In this document: positions 10,355 to 19,425 of the stretch, piece after piece
Layout: every line of letters begins with the position of its first letter
Position numbering within the stretch: position 1 is the first letter of the stretch
Assembly (NCBI GenBank): GCA_016841445.1
Contig: JAENZD010000001.1
Coordinates: forward strand, 1,736,001-1,800,000
Reading direction: 5' to 3'
Source of the DNA: Anaerolineaceae bacterium
GTDB taxonomy: Bacteria; Chloroflexota; Anaerolineae; Anaerolineales; Anaerolineaceae
DNA length: 64,000 nucleotides
Translations under genes and position numbers: made by a program
The notes under the pieces: generated by a model
The model's database searches: none
The model's input: the letters and a program-made list of their open reading frames with translations, nothing else
Told to the model about the DNA's origin: nothing

Positions 10355-11314
10355 TTATAGAAGCGTATCCAAAACACCCTGATCATCAAATTGGGTGCGG
10401 AATCTCGTAATAAAATCATTCATCATATAACACTGGTTTTGGGGACCTTTTTCTTCCAGGCAGTATGTTGCAGCCAGGGCGCCCATTTGGGCACAAATGA
10501 TCAGGTCAAAACCCCTGACATATCCTTTTAGAAAACCTGCTCTGAACGCATCCCCTACACCTGTGGGGTCCACAATTTGGGTAGTTTTGAACACAGGCAC
10601 ATCCCCGAGGAATTGGCCCTTTTCATAAACTTTTGACCCCGCTTCACCCAACGTGATCACTGCAAAGTCCACTGCATTCAGGATCTCTGAACTGCTGAGG
10701 TGGGTGTGTTTCTGCAGAAGCTCAAATTCATATTCATTGGCAAAAAGTGCTTTCGCGCCTTTGATTCCCTTTGTCAGCCCATCTTCATCTAAACGGACGA
10801 TCTGCTGGCTGGGGTCAAAAATATAGGGTATCCCTAATTCCTGGCATTCCATAACATACTTGATCATCGCATCCGGTGCATTGGGTGAAATCACAACCAT
10901 GTCATCTTTTGAGAGATTAAGGTCTTTAATCGATATCAAACTGGCATCTGCCATAGCCCCAGCATAAAAACTCGCAATTTGGGCATTCGAGAGATCGGTA
11001 TTCACGAAAAATGAGGCTGTGAATTTGTTTTCAATGATCTTCACACCAGATGTATCCACGCCTGCATCATCCAGAAGTTCCTGATATTCTCCAAAATCAA
11101 TCCCGGCAGTTCCCACTAATCGTGGCGCTTCACATAATAAACCCAATGTGTAAGCAATATTTGCTGCCACACCGCCAGGCTGACGGACCATGTCATCTAC
11201 CAAAAAGGATAAGCTGATATTTTCAAGATGATCTGGGAGAATATGGTCTTTAAAATAACCTGGGAAGGTCATCAAATAATCAAATGCGATTGATCCAGTG
11301 AGAATAATGCTCAT
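10355..11314 (-). CDS. PfkB family kinase, candidate adenosine kinase
   Basis: Ribokinase-fold sugar/nucleoside kinase of 319 residues. QPGGVAANIAYTLG near residue 45 is the substrate-side motif and DPTGVGDAFRAGFLKG near 243-258 carries the GxGD anion hole with the catalytic Asp. It starts 3 bases after mtnA and is followed by ahcY. Because AhcY releases adenosine, phosphorylating adenosine to AMP is the most economical role. A kinase acting on methylthioribose to feed MtnA is a less likely alternative, since known MTR kinases are not PfkB proteins. Substrate is inferred from context only. Confidence 0.85.
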   Translation of the reverse strand: MSIILTGSIAFDYLMTFPGYFKDHILPDHLENISLSFLVDDMVRQPGGVAANIAYTLGLLCEAPRLVGTAGIDFGEYQELLDDAGVDTSGVKIIENKFTASFFVNTDLSNAQIASFYAGAMADASLISIKDLNLSKDDMVVISPNAPDAMIKYVMECQELGIPYIFDPSQQIVRLDEDGLTKGIKGAKALFANEYEFELLQKHTHLSSSEILNAVDFAVITLGEAGSKVYEKGQFLGDVPVFKTTQIVDPTGVGDAFRAGFLKGYVRGFDLIICAQMGALAATYCLEEKGPQNQCYMMNDFITRFRTQFDDQGVLDTLL

Positions 11315-11317
11315 TTT

Positions 11318-12361
11318 CTATCCTTCTTTTATCCCTTCCAGGTTTCTTCTGAAAGGCGGCCTGATCACACCTTTTTCAGTCACCCATGCAGAAATCAACC
11401 GGTAAGGGGTGACATCAAATGCCGGGTTTTTCGCTGAAGCATTTTCAGGTGCTGTAGGCTGTCCCAATAATGATAACCCAAGAACCTCATCCTGGCTTCG
11501 TTCTTCAATCGGGATTAAATCCCCTCTTTCTAGCTCAAAATCAATCGTGGAGATTGGCGTGACACAGTATGCCGAGATGCCATTATCATACGCAGCTAAA
11601 GCCAGCATATATGTCCCAATTTTATTGGCAACATCGCCGTTCGCAGCCACCCTGTCAGCTCCAAAGAACACCTTTTGGACCAGGCCCCTGCGCATCAGGT
11701 GACCGGCGGCATTATCCGTGATAATGTCATAGGGAATCCCATATTGTTCCAGCTCCCAGGCAGTTAACCTTGCGCCTTGTAAGCGCGGACGGGTTTCATC
11801 CACGAAAACATGAATATGTTTCCCCTGCTCATGCGCTGTTCGGATCACACCCAATGCAGTCCCCCAATCAACCGTTGCCAGTGCACCGGTATTACAGTGA
11901 TGGATGATATGATCACCATCCTGGATCAATGCTGCGCCAAAAGCTGCCATCTTTTTATTGATTTCAACATCGTCATCAGCAATTTTCTTGGCAAACTCCA
12001 GCAAATGTTGGCGTAATTCCGAAACGGATCCGGGGAATCCTTTGGTTTCATTGATCATCCGCTGAACGGCCCAGGAGAGATTGACCGCCGTTGGGCGGGC
12101 TTGATTGAGAAGAAATCCAGCCTTACTGATATCCTTGTTGAGTTCATTTTTTGTTTCAGCATTGGATTGGAGAGCTGCTAATGCCATGCCAAATGCCGCT
12201 GCTGCGCCAATTGCCGGAGCACCCCTGATAACCATCGATTGTATCGCTACTGCCACATCTTGAAACTGATCATAAGATAAGATCTTAAAATCGCCCGGCA
12301 ATAATCGCTGGTCAATCATTTCAACACATTGTTTGTCGTCATTCCAGGTTATTGTTCTCAT
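11318..12361 (-). CDS. mtnA: 5-Methylthioribose-1-phosphate isomerase
   Basis: Converts methylthioribose-1-phosphate to methylthioribulose-1-phosphate in methionine salvage. 347 residues, usual length. Visible are GAPAIGAAAAFG, the catalytic-Cys motif HHCNTGALATVDWGTALG near residue 156, and the catalytic-Asp motif FFGADRVAANGDVANKIGT near 233. First gene of the unit with the PfkB kinase and ahcY, so methylthioadenosine and S-adenosylhomocysteine by-products are handled together. Its leader has a promoter and an attenuator-like terminator (see separate entries). Confidence 0.96.
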   Translation of the reverse strand: MRTITWNDDKQCVEMIDQRLLPGDFKILSYDQFQDVAVAIQSMVIRGAPAIGAAAAFGMALAALQSNAETKNELNKDISKAGFLLNQARPTAVNLSWAVQRMINETKGFPGSVSELRQHLLEFAKKIADDDVEINKKMAAFGAALIQDGDHIIHHCNTGALATVDWGTALGVIRTAHEQGKHIHVFVDETRPRLQGARLTAWELEQYGIPYDIITDNAAGHLMRRGLVQKVFFGADRVAANGDVANKIGTYMLALAAYDNGISAYCVTPISTIDFELERGDLIPIEERSQDEVLGLSLLGQPTAPENASAKNPAFDVTPYRLISAWVTEKGVIRPPFRRNLEGIKEG

Positions 12362-12378
12362 TTTTACAATCTTTATCC

Positions 12379-12402
12379 AAAAAAATGCGCCCAGATGGGC
12401 GC
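12379..12402 (-). terminator. Terminator-like hairpin in the mtnA leader
   Basis: On the minus strand GCGCCC, a 4-base loop and GGGCGC are followed by ATTTTTTT. It lies 18 bases upstream of the mtnA ATG, between promoter and gene, so it would act as an attenuator. No minus-strand gene lies upstream for it to terminate. Confidence 0.7.
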
Positions 12403-12407
12403 CAATT

Positions 12408-12435
12408 GCAACCGTTGCAGTCTACCATCGGTTGC
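12408..12435 (-). promoter_or_regulatory. Leader stem-loop upstream of the mtnA attenuator
   Basis: GCAACCG and CGGTTGC form a perfect 7-bp stem with a 14-base loop directly before the leader terminator. An alternative GCAG/CTGC pairing would disrupt this stem. It does not match SAM-I, SAM-II, SAH or T-box hallmarks that I can recognise. Confidence 0.45.
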
Positions 12436-12472
12436 TGCCTTTGTCAAAAAAACCATCTTCCATTCATACCTG

Positions 12473-12501
12473 ATTATAATCCGAGATAATATTTCCGGTA
12501 A
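12473..12501 (-). promoter_or_regulatory. Predicted promoter of mtnA-pfkB-ahcY
   Basis: Minus-strand TTACCG, 17 bases, TATAAT. The -10 is perfect and the -35 weak. Predicted start near 12466 gives a leader of about 105 bases holding the two hairpins. Confidence 0.5.
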
Positions 12502-12605
12502 GACTTTTCCCAGAGTTGGATATTTACCATGCGGCGATTTATAATATAACGTAATATTAAAAGCATTATTATGAAAACCGACAAATTATTATCCTTAGTT
12601 TAGCG

Positions 12606-13190
12606 ATGATCATCATGAGCAGAAGCCAGATCAAGGACATACTGGAAGCAGCACAAAACAATAAACCATTGCGAGTTGTTTTATCAGTTGCTCTCATGAT
12701 CATTATCATAGTCATCACCATTAAATTGGATATCAATAATGCTAAAACATTCCTTGAAGAACACCAAAAACAAGCTTTTTCCATTGGTATTATTATTTAT
12801 TTCATTTTCTCTTTTACACTTTTGCCAACCTCGCCTTTAACAATTTTCAATGCCATCTTGCTGGGCCCATTGGAATCTGTTGCCATTTCAGTAACGGGTA
12901 ATTTTTTGTCAGCCGTTCTTGGGTATTTTCTGGGTAAAACGCTGGTCCTGTCCGAAAATTTGGAGAAATTCGAAAATTCCTTACCCGAATGGGCTAGAAA
13001 ATATGATTTAACCTCGCCGGTATTTATCATTCTCGGTCGTATGCTGCCAATCGGCCGGATTCCGCTCAGCTACCTTTGCGGCGCTTCCCGTGTTCCTTTT
13101 ATGCAATACTGCTGGTCATCTTTAGTGGTGTACATCATAATGGCTTCAATGATCTCTTTTGCCAGTTTTGGCTTGGGTCATCTTTTTTAA
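12606..13190 (+). CDS. VTT/DedA (TVP38/TMEM64) family membrane protein
   Basis: Integral membrane protein of 194 residues with hydrophobic segments near 20-40, 57-78, 82-106 and 165-190. The VTT-domain stretch LGRMLPIGRIPLSYLCGASRVPFMQY near residues 139-164 is recognisable. Family members are proposed lipid scramblases or undecaprenyl-phosphate recyclers; the exact substrate here is unknown. No clear ribosome-binding site is visible; ATGs at 12606 and 12615 are both possible. Single gene, divergent from mtnA. Confidence 0.8.
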   Translation: MIIMSRSQIKDILEAAQNNKPLRVVLSVALMIIIIVITIKLDINNAKTFLEEHQKQAFSIGIIIYFIFSFTLLPTSPLTIFNAILLGPLESVAISVTGNFLSAVLGYFLGKTLVLSENLEKFENSLPEWARKYDLTSPVFIILGRMLPIGRIPLSYLCGASRVPFMQYCWSSLVVYIIMASMISFASFGLGHLF

Positions 13191-13278
13191 TACATTACCT
13201 AATACCCATCAGCTCACAAGAAGACTTTGCTTTCCCAGTCAGTTATTAGATGGAAACAGTAAATTTCCTTAATCAAAA

Positions 13279-13306
13279 TTGACTAAAATTAATCATTTGG
13301 TAAACT
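13279..13306 (+). promoter_or_regulatory. Possible promoter of the lytic transglycosylase gene
   Basis: TTGACT, 16 bases, TAAACT, ending 26 bases before the ATG at 13333. The resulting leader would be very short, consistent with the absence of a ribosome-binding site there. Confidence 0.4.
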
Positions 13307-13332
13307 ATATTGTCCGTGTTACACTTTAAACC

Positions 13333-15771
13333 ATGAAATATGCAATGAAAATCGTCCTTGGTATGATCATCATGATCATTTTAACAGCTTGCACCAACCC
13401 ACAAGCTCTATCAACCCAATTCCAAACCGGTGATGGTGCATCCTCGACAACCGCCCTCCCAACCCCCACAGCCACCCCCACCCCGATACCCTCCAAACCT
13501 CCTGAAGCTTTGATTGATGATGGTGATTATGCATTATTTGTTGGCGACTACCAGGCCGCTTTTGAAATCTTCCAGGATAGCCTGGCTCGAAGCTCGGATC
13601 CTGTTACCACAGCCAAAGCAAACCTGGGCAGCGGACAGGCTCTTTTAAAGCAGGAGAATTACGGCACCGCTTTGGACTACCTCAGGATAGCCGCCGAATC
13701 AGACGACCCAATCATTGCCGGCCATGCATATTATCTTTTAGGGAAAACATTTACCTATCTTGAAAGATATGAAGAAGCCCTAAGCGCTTACTCGGCTTAC
13801 CTCGAGAACAGGCCAGGGCTTTTAGATTCACATGTCTACAACCTGCAGGGTGACTTGCACCTAAATCTAGGGGCGTATGAGCAGGCCATTGAATTGTATG
13901 AAGCTGCTTATCAAACCGACCCTGACGGCGGGAGTGAAGCGATCACTGAAAAGATAGCTTCTGCATACGAAGAACTTGGAGATTTAGAAACAGCTTTGGT
14001 ACTGTACCAGGAGGTTTATGACAACACCGAAAATGGCTATACGAAAGCCAGAATGGATTTATTGATCGGTCGAATCTATCTTTCGCAAGACAACTTCGAA
14101 GAAGCCGAGCCTTATCTGCAGGATTCTGTTAATAACTATCCCTTTGCTTATGACGCATATACGGCGCTGGTAACCCTTGTCAACTTAGAAATTCCTGTTA
14201 ATGAGTATCAGCGTGGGCTTGTAAATTATTATGTCGAAAATTACAGCTTGTCAATTGAAGCTTTTGACCGTTATCTTTCCCAGGGTATTGAGGAAAATGC
14301 CGATGGGGCTTTATACTATAAAGCCCTTGCTATCCTTGAACAAAGTGAGGAGACCGGCGAATCCAACTACGAGCAATCCATTGCGCTTTGGGAACAAATG
14401 ATCAGGGATTATCCTGCTAGCCCGTTTTATGTTGACGCCTGGCAATATATTGAATTCACCCAATGGTTCTACTTAAGTCAGCCAGAACAATCTGCACGAA
14501 CCTCGCTGGCGTATGTTGCCCAACGACCAGAATCACCTGCTTCAGCAGATTTTCTTTTCCTGGCAGGGCGATCCTTTGAAAGAGCGAACCTGCTGGTTGA
14601 TGCAGCTGAAACCTGGACACGCGTGGCTAATGAATATCCCAATTCAGACCAAACTTTCCGGTCAACTTATTTTGCCGGCATCACGTACGTACGATTGGGC
14701 GATTGGGATACTGCCCAAACCCTTTTTGCTCGGGTATTGGTCCTGACCAGTAAACCCGCAGAGATAGCTGCTGCAAATCTTTGGATAGGCAAATGCCAGG
14801 AAGCAAAGGGAGAGATCAGTGCTGCCCTGGATACATGGAAATTAGCGCAAACCGCAGACCCCTTTGGTCACTACAGCATCCGTGCTGAAGACCTGCTGAT
14901 CGGACGAGGTGTTTTTACAGAACCACAAACCTATGAACTCAGCAGCGACCTGACCCCCTATTTACCTGAAGCGGAAAATTGGCTGAGAACAACCTTCAAC
15001 TTGCCTGCGGATACCAACCTGGAAAGCCCCGGGCTGATCGCGAATGATCCACTGTTCCAGCGAGGTCTTGAATACTGGTCTTTAGGAGAGTATGAGGCTG
15101 CAAAAACCGAATTGGAAGCCCTGCGGACAGCCACTGCGGATGATCCGGCACAAACCTTTCGCCTCATCCCGGCTTTTGTGAACATCGGTCTTTACCGGTC
15201 AGCGTTAATTGCTAGCACCAACCTCCTCCGCCTGGCTGGGTTGGAAGCGGCAAATGCATTGCAAGCACCAGAATTTTTCTCACGTGTTAGGTTTGGGGCA
15301 TACTACCTGGACTGGGTTTTGCCAATCGCCGAATCAGTGCAGATCAGCCCCCTACTTCTCCTTTCGATCATCCGCCAGGAAAGCAGTTATGAAGGATTTA
15401 TCAGATCCGGCGCTGGTGCGCTGGGTTTAATGCAGGTCATCCCAGCGACAGGCGCACAGCTTGCAAATGAGCTTGGCTGGCCTGAAAATTACACTGTCGA
15501 TGACTTATTCAGGCCTTATGTCAGCTTGCGCTTTGGGGCATCTTATTTGCAGAAACAGCGCAACTATTTTGGGGGCGATCTCTTCGCCATGTTAGCCGCT
15601 TATAATGGCGGCCCGGGAAATACCATTGCCTGGAAAGGACTGGCAGCATCAGAAGATCCCGACCTCTTCCTTGAGACCATCCGGATCGAGGAAACTCGCA
15701 ACTATATCCGCCTGATCAACGAAACACACTATATCTACCGATGGTTGTACGGAAGCCCGATGGGGTTTTAA
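13333..15771 (+). CDS. TPR-repeat lytic transglycosylase lipoprotein
   Basis: Predicted lipoprotein (lipobox ILTAC, Cys20) of 812 residues: Thr/Pro linker, a long array of tetratricopeptide-like helical repeats (about 55-600), and a C-terminal SLT domain (about 660-800). The catalytic Glu is in IIRQESSYE near residue 682; GALGLMQVIPATG and AAYNGGPGN complete the family signature. Such enzymes cleave the glycan strand of peptidoglycan to anhydro-muropeptides, like Slt70, whose body is also a helical ring. Convergent with the E2 gene; a perfect 28-bp palindrome lies between them. Confidence 0.93.
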   Translation: MKYAMKIVLGMIIMIILTACTNPQALSTQFQTGDGASSTTALPTPTATPTPIPSKPPEALIDDGDYALFVGDYQAAFEIFQDSLARSSDPVTTAKANLGSGQALLKQENYGTALDYLRIAAESDDPIIAGHAYYLLGKTFTYLERYEEALSAYSAYLENRPGLLDSHVYNLQGDLHLNLGAYEQAIELYEAAYQTDPDGGSEAITEKIASAYEELGDLETALVLYQEVYDNTENGYTKARMDLLIGRIYLSQDNFEEAEPYLQDSVNNYPFAYDAYTALVTLVNLEIPVNEYQRGLVNYYVENYSLSIEAFDRYLSQGIEENADGALYYKALAILEQSEETGESNYEQSIALWEQMIRDYPASPFYVDAWQYIEFTQWFYLSQPEQSARTSLAYVAQRPESPASADFLFLAGRSFERANLLVDAAETWTRVANEYPNSDQTFRSTYFAGITYVRLGDWDTAQTLFARVLVLTSKPAEIAAANLWIGKCQEAKGEISAALDTWKLAQTADPFGHYSIRAEDLLIGRGVFTEPQTYELSSDLTPYLPEAENWLRTTFNLPADTNLESPGLIANDPLFQRGLEYWSLGEYEAAKTELEALRTATADDPAQTFRLIPAFVNIGLYRSALIASTNLLRLAGLEAANALQAPEFFSRVRFGAYYLDWVLPIAESVQISPLLLLSIIRQESSYEGFIRSGAGALGLMQVIPATGAQLANELGWPENYTVDDLFRPYVSLRFGASYLQKQRNYFGGDLFAMLAAYNGGPGNTIAWKGLAASEDPDLFLETIRIEETRNYIRLINETHYIYRWLYGSPMGF

Positions 15772-15871
15772 GGATTTTCATCTTCAATCAATTCTAGAAT
15801 TGGTTGTTTGTTGAGGCATATAAAATAACAACAAGAACATAATTCCATTGAATTTTATTCACTTAAACCAA

Positions 15872-15899
15872 GTAGAGACTTTGCATGCAAAGTCTCTAC
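15872..15899. repeat. Perfect 28-bp palindrome between convergent genes
   Basis: GTAGAGACTTTGCA followed at once by its exact reverse complement. It resembles the dispersed GTAGAGACGTTGCATGC-type palindromes that I recall from cyanobacterial and Chloroflexota genomes. It could also fold as a hairpin in either transcript, though no T-run follows on either side. Confidence 0.8.
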
Positions 15900-15957
15900 G
15901 CTTTATTACGAAAATTCAATAAGAAAAATCGTCTTTCTGGATTAATTTGATGTCAGT

Positions 15958-17268
15958 TCACAACAGCATCCGCATCGGTTCTTCGATATATTTCGCAAGG
16001 ACCTGCATGAATTCCGCCGCTTCAGCACCATCCGTCACCCGGTGATCGGCTGATAAAGTTGCGTTCATCCGTGAGCCAACCTTCAACTCACCATCCTCAA
16101 CAACCGGTACATTTTTCACTGCACTGACAGCTAAAATGCCGGCTTCGGGCGGGTTGATAATCGCTGAAAAATCATCGACACCGAACATCCCGAGGTTGCT
16201 GATTGAGAAGGTAGATCCCTGGATGTCCTCATTTTTAACTTTCCCATCCCGGGCACGGGTTGCCATCTCACGTAATTCCCAGGCAATCAATCGAAGCGGT
16301 TTTTGGTCGGCATTCTCACACACGACGGTCAGTAAACCGCCTTCTACAGCAACGGCCACGCCAATATTAACCTGTCCGTGCCGTTTAATATGCTTCTCGT
16401 CCTCAATTGAGGCATTCAGGTTTGGATATTGACGAAGAGCCAATGCAACCGCTTTGATAATGAAATCATTGACCGACAGTTTCTCATCTTCTGACAAGAA
16501 TTGGTTGAGGTCTTTTCTCAGCTGCATCATCGCAGCCGTTTTGTACGAGCGGGTCACAAAGAAGTGTGGGAAATTCTGGTTAGAATCCTGCATCCTGCGG
16601 CCGATTGCCTGGCGCAGGCGGCTCATTTCAATGACCTGGTCTTCAGGTACTTCACCAACGGTGAATGCAGTCATCGGCTGCAGAGCTTCACCAACAGCCT
16701 TTGCTTCTTCCTCGCGCCCCTCTCCCTTCACCTGCTCAAGGTACTGCTGAATATCCTTTTTGACAACGCGCCCTTGAGGTCCGCTGCCTTCAACTTTCTC
16801 CAGTTTTACATCATGGTCTTCTGCCATACGGCGTGCTAATGGAGAGGAACGGACGCCCCCTGCTGGAGAAACCTCAGGTTCTTCTTCCTCTTCTTCCCCT
16901 ATTGGTTCTGCTTCAGCCTTCGCTTCACCAGGTTTTTCTTCCTTCGGTTCCTTTTTTTCTTTCTTTTCCTTGGTATCCCCGCCAGCACTTTCCACGAGGG
17001 AATCAATCTCTTCTTCTGAAAGCTCCACTCCTTCTTCAGCAATGATTGCAATCGGGGCGTTAACAGGAAGCGCGGTTTCTTCTTCTGCGAGATGCCTGGC
17101 CATTACCCCAGAGAAACTCGATTCAACCTCAACAGTTGCTTTATCGGTTTCAATTTCGGCAATTACCTCACCCTTTTCAACCGCGTCTCCTTCAGCTTTG
17201 ACCCACCGCACCAGTGTGCCCTCCGCCATATCAAAGCCTAATTTCGGCATCGTTACAATTTCAGCCAT
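15958..17268 (-). CDS. pdhC: Pyruvate dehydrogenase E2, dihydrolipoamide acetyltransferase
   Basis: Core acetyltransferase of the pyruvate (or related 2-oxo acid) dehydrogenase complex. Domains: one N-terminal lipoyl domain with the modified Lys43 in ETDKATVEVES, an acidic Glu/Lys/Pro linker (about 95-135), a peripheral-subunit-binding domain (SPLARRMAEDHDVKLEKVEGSGPQGRV, shown here only to locate it near 140), and the catalytic domain ending with SADHRVTDGAEAAEFM near 405. Start set at the ATG at 17268 behind AGGAGG; the track start is seven codons earlier. Overlaps the E1 beta stop by 8 bases. The E3 gene is not in the window. Confidence 0.93.
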   Translation of the reverse strand: MAEIVTMPKLGFDMAEGTLVRWVKAEGDAVEKGEVIAEIETDKATVEVESSFSGVMARHLAEEETALPVNAPIAIIAEEGVELSEEEIDSLVESAGGDTKEKKEKKEPKEEKPGEAKAEAEPIGEEEEEEPEVSPAGGVRSSPLARRMAEDHDVKLEKVEGSGPQGRVVKKDIQQYLEQVKGEGREEEAKAVGEALQPMTAFTVGEVPEDQVIEMSRLRQAIGRRMQDSNQNFPHFFVTRSYKTAAMMQLRKDLNQFLSEDEKLSVNDFIIKAVALALRQYPNLNASIEDEKHIKRHGQVNIGVAVAVEGGLLTVVCENADQKPLRLIAWELREMATRARDGKVKNEDIQGSTFSISNLGMFGVDDFSAIINPPEAGILAVSAVKNVPVVEDGELKVGSRMNATLSADHRVTDGAEAAEFMQVLAKYIEEPMRMLL

Positions 17269-18241
17269 AAACAACCTCCTTTGCAGCACGATAGATATCT
17301 TCCGTTTGCGGCAGCGCTAACTGCTCCAGGGCAGCATTATAAGGCAAAGGTACTTCCGCCTGTGCTACCCGCTTGACCGGTGCATCAACATAATCAAAAG
17401 CCAGTTCATAAATTCGTGATGATACTTCTGCCCCCACGCCATAAGACCGCCAGCCCTCTTCTGCGATGACAGCACGGTTGGTTCGCTTAAAGGATTTGAT
17501 GATCGGATCCATGTCCAATGGGCGTAAAGAGCGCAGATCGACAACCTCCGCCTCAATCCCATCTTCCGCCAGCATGTCTGCAGCTTTAAGGGCAGCCTGT
17601 ACCATTTTTGAATAGGCAACGATCGTCACATCATCGCCTTCACGCTGCACTTTAGATTTTCCAAGCGGTTCCAGATAATCTTCGTCATCCGGGACCTCTC
17701 CTTTGGTTTGGTAAAGGGTCGCATTCTCGATGAATAAAACAGGATCATCTGAGCGAATAGCGCTCTTAAGCAAACCTTTGGCGTCTGCGGGGGTTCCGGG
17801 AGAAACCACATTCAATCCCGGAAAATGAGCAAATATCGCATCCGGCGTTTGTGAGTGTGTTGCTCCGAGCTGTCGACCGCCGCCGCTTGTAGCACGGATC
17901 ACCAGGGGCAGCTTGAATTGGCCTCCGAACATGTAATGCAGTTTTGCGGCCTCATTGATGATGTGATCCATGGCCACAAAAGCAAAGTTGATGGTCATCA
18001 ATTCTGCGACCGGCCTGAGACCTGTCATCGCTGCGCCAATCGCACTACCAACAATCGCCGCTTCTGCAATAGGGGTATCCCGAACACGTTTTTCTCCAAA
18101 ATGCTCATAAAATCCCTTCGTTACCGCGTAAGTACCGCCCCAAACCCCCACTTCTTCTCCCTGAATGAAAACTCGTTCATCACGTTCCATTTCTTCCCAA
18201 AGCGCTTTGGATATCGCTTCACGCATGGTCATTTTTGTCAT
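17261..18241 (-). CDS. pdhB: Pyruvate dehydrogenase E1 component, beta subunit
   Basis: Beta half of the thiamine-diphosphate-dependent E1. Typical stretches are FIQGEEVGVWGGTY, RVRDTPIAEAAIVGSAIGAA and GGQFKLPLVIRATSGGG. 326 residues with the start at the ATG at 18241, one base after the E1 alpha stop and behind GAGGGAA; the track adds 16 unlikely residues. Tight spacing to E1 alpha and overlap with E2 indicate one operon. The acceptor is most likely pyruvate, but acetoin or branched-chain oxo acids cannot be excluded from sequence. Confidence 0.94.
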   Translation of the reverse strand: MTKMTMREAISKALWEEMERDERVFIQGEEVGVWGGTYAVTKGFYEHFGEKRVRDTPIAEAAIVGSAIGAAMTGLRPVAELMTINFAFVAMDHIINEAAKLHYMFGGQFKLPLVIRATSGGGRQLGATHSQTPDAIFAHFPGLNVVSPGTPADAKGLLKSAIRSDDPVLFIENATLYQTKGEVPDDEDYLEPLGKSKVQREGDDVTIVAYSKMVQAALKAADMLAEDGIEAEVVDLRSLRPLDMDPIIKSFKRTNRAVIAEEGWRSYGVGAEVSSRIYELAFDYVDAPVKRVAQAEVPLPYNAALEQLALPQTEDIYRAAKEVVYG

Positions 18242-18242
18242 C

Positions 18243-19256
18243 TTAATTTCCCTCGCTTTCATGTTCCATTGCATAGCCGCGATATTCAACCGGTGTGGGT
18301 TCTACATAAATATCTTCAAATAACGATTCTTTGTCCGGTTCAGGACTCGATTCTGCAAATTCAACGGCTTCTTTTACGATGTTTTCAGCTTCCTCGTCTG
18401 CATCGTCGAGCTCTAGCTCAGTGGCAATTTCTTCTTCAATAATTTGCTTTCGGAAGAAACCGATCGGATCTTCCTCTTCCCATTTCCTGACTTCTTCTTT
18501 TTCTCGATATTTCTCCGGATCACCCATCGAGTGCCCCCGGTAGCGGTAGGTCATGATTTCCAGCAGGTAAGGTCCCCCTTCTTTTCGCATCTTGTCTAAT
18601 ACCCTTGATACCTCTTTTCGAACGGTCATCACATCCATACCCTCGATCCGTTCATTAGGCATCCCGTATCCTTCTGCCTTTTGGCGGATTTCCGAAACAG
18701 CAGACGCACGTTTGACCGCTGTTCCCATACCGTACTGGTTGTTCTCGCAAACCCAAAGGACTGGCAAGTTCCAAACCTTGCTCAGGTTCAAACCCTCATG
18801 AAAAAAACCAATATTGGTTGCACCATCTCCGAACATGCAGATGGTGATGGCATCCTCGTTTCCCTGGTAAACATCCCCTAATGCCAACCCAGCCGCAATC
18901 GGGATATGTGCACCGACAATCGCATGGCCTCCCCAGAAATTCTTCTCAGTGTCAGCCATATGCATTGAACCGCCCTTCCCCTTTGAGCAGCCATCGGCTT
19001 TCCCAAGCAGTTCAGCCATGACATACTTTGGGTCGATCCCTGAACTAATCGCCCAACCATGGTCACGGTACGCTGTGATTAGCCGGTCTTGGGGTTGACG
19101 CACTGACCCAATCCCTGCACAGACAGCTTCCTGTCCAATATAAAGGTGTAAAAATCCGCCAATTTTTCCCTGTTGATAGAGTTCAGCCGCGCGCTCTTCA
19201 ATTCGGCGGATGACAACCATCTCTTTATAGAGATCTAGATATTCCTTTTTTTCCAT
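18243..19256 (-). CDS. pdhA: Pyruvate dehydrogenase E1 component, alpha subunit
   Basis: Alpha half of E1, carrying the thiamine-diphosphate motif GDGATNIGFFHEGLN (about 141-155) with the closing ENN near 170. GGFLHLYIGQEAVCAG near 43 and RYRGHSMGDP near 260 are family features. 337 residues from the ATG at 19256 behind GGAGGG; the track start lies 11 codons upstream. First gene of pdhA-pdhB-pdhC. The 225-base gap upstream is AT-rich with two TATAAT-like sequences but no convincing -35, and it holds the ppdK terminator. Confidence 0.94.
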   Translation of the reverse strand: MEKKEYLDLYKEMVVIRRIEERAAELYQQGKIGGFLHLYIGQEAVCAGIGSVRQPQDRLITAYRDHGWAISSGIDPKYVMAELLGKADGCSKGKGGSMHMADTEKNFWGGHAIVGAHIPIAAGLALGDVYQGNEDAITICMFGDGATNIGFFHEGLNLSKVWNLPVLWVCENNQYGMGTAVKRASAVSEIRQKAEGYGMPNERIEGMDVMTVRKEVSRVLDKMRKEGGPYLLEIMTYRYRGHSMGDPEKYREKEEVRKWEEEDPIGFFRKQIIEEEIATELELDDADEEAENIVKEAVEFAESSPEPDKESLFEDIYVEPTPVEYRGYAMEHESEGN

Positions 19257-19425
19257 AAAACTTCCCTCCGTGGATTGACACGTGAACACTCAGATTAATT
19301 GTGCTATATTTTTCAGTTAATTACAACAATTATAAATTATACCAGAATTGTCATATTCGTTCTTTAAAAATATTATACAAAACCTGATTTTGATGATAAA
19401 AAAATCATGATTTCTGACGACTCAA

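Noticed and set aside
16833-17320. Ser/Leu-rich plus-strand ORFs opposite pdhC
   Set aside because: They mirror the Glu/Lys-rich linker and lipoyl domain codons of E2; no start signals.
19290-19400. Two TATAAT-like sequences upstream of pdhA
   Set aside because: Region is simply AT-rich and neither has an acceptable -35 at 16-18 bases, so no promoter is listed.
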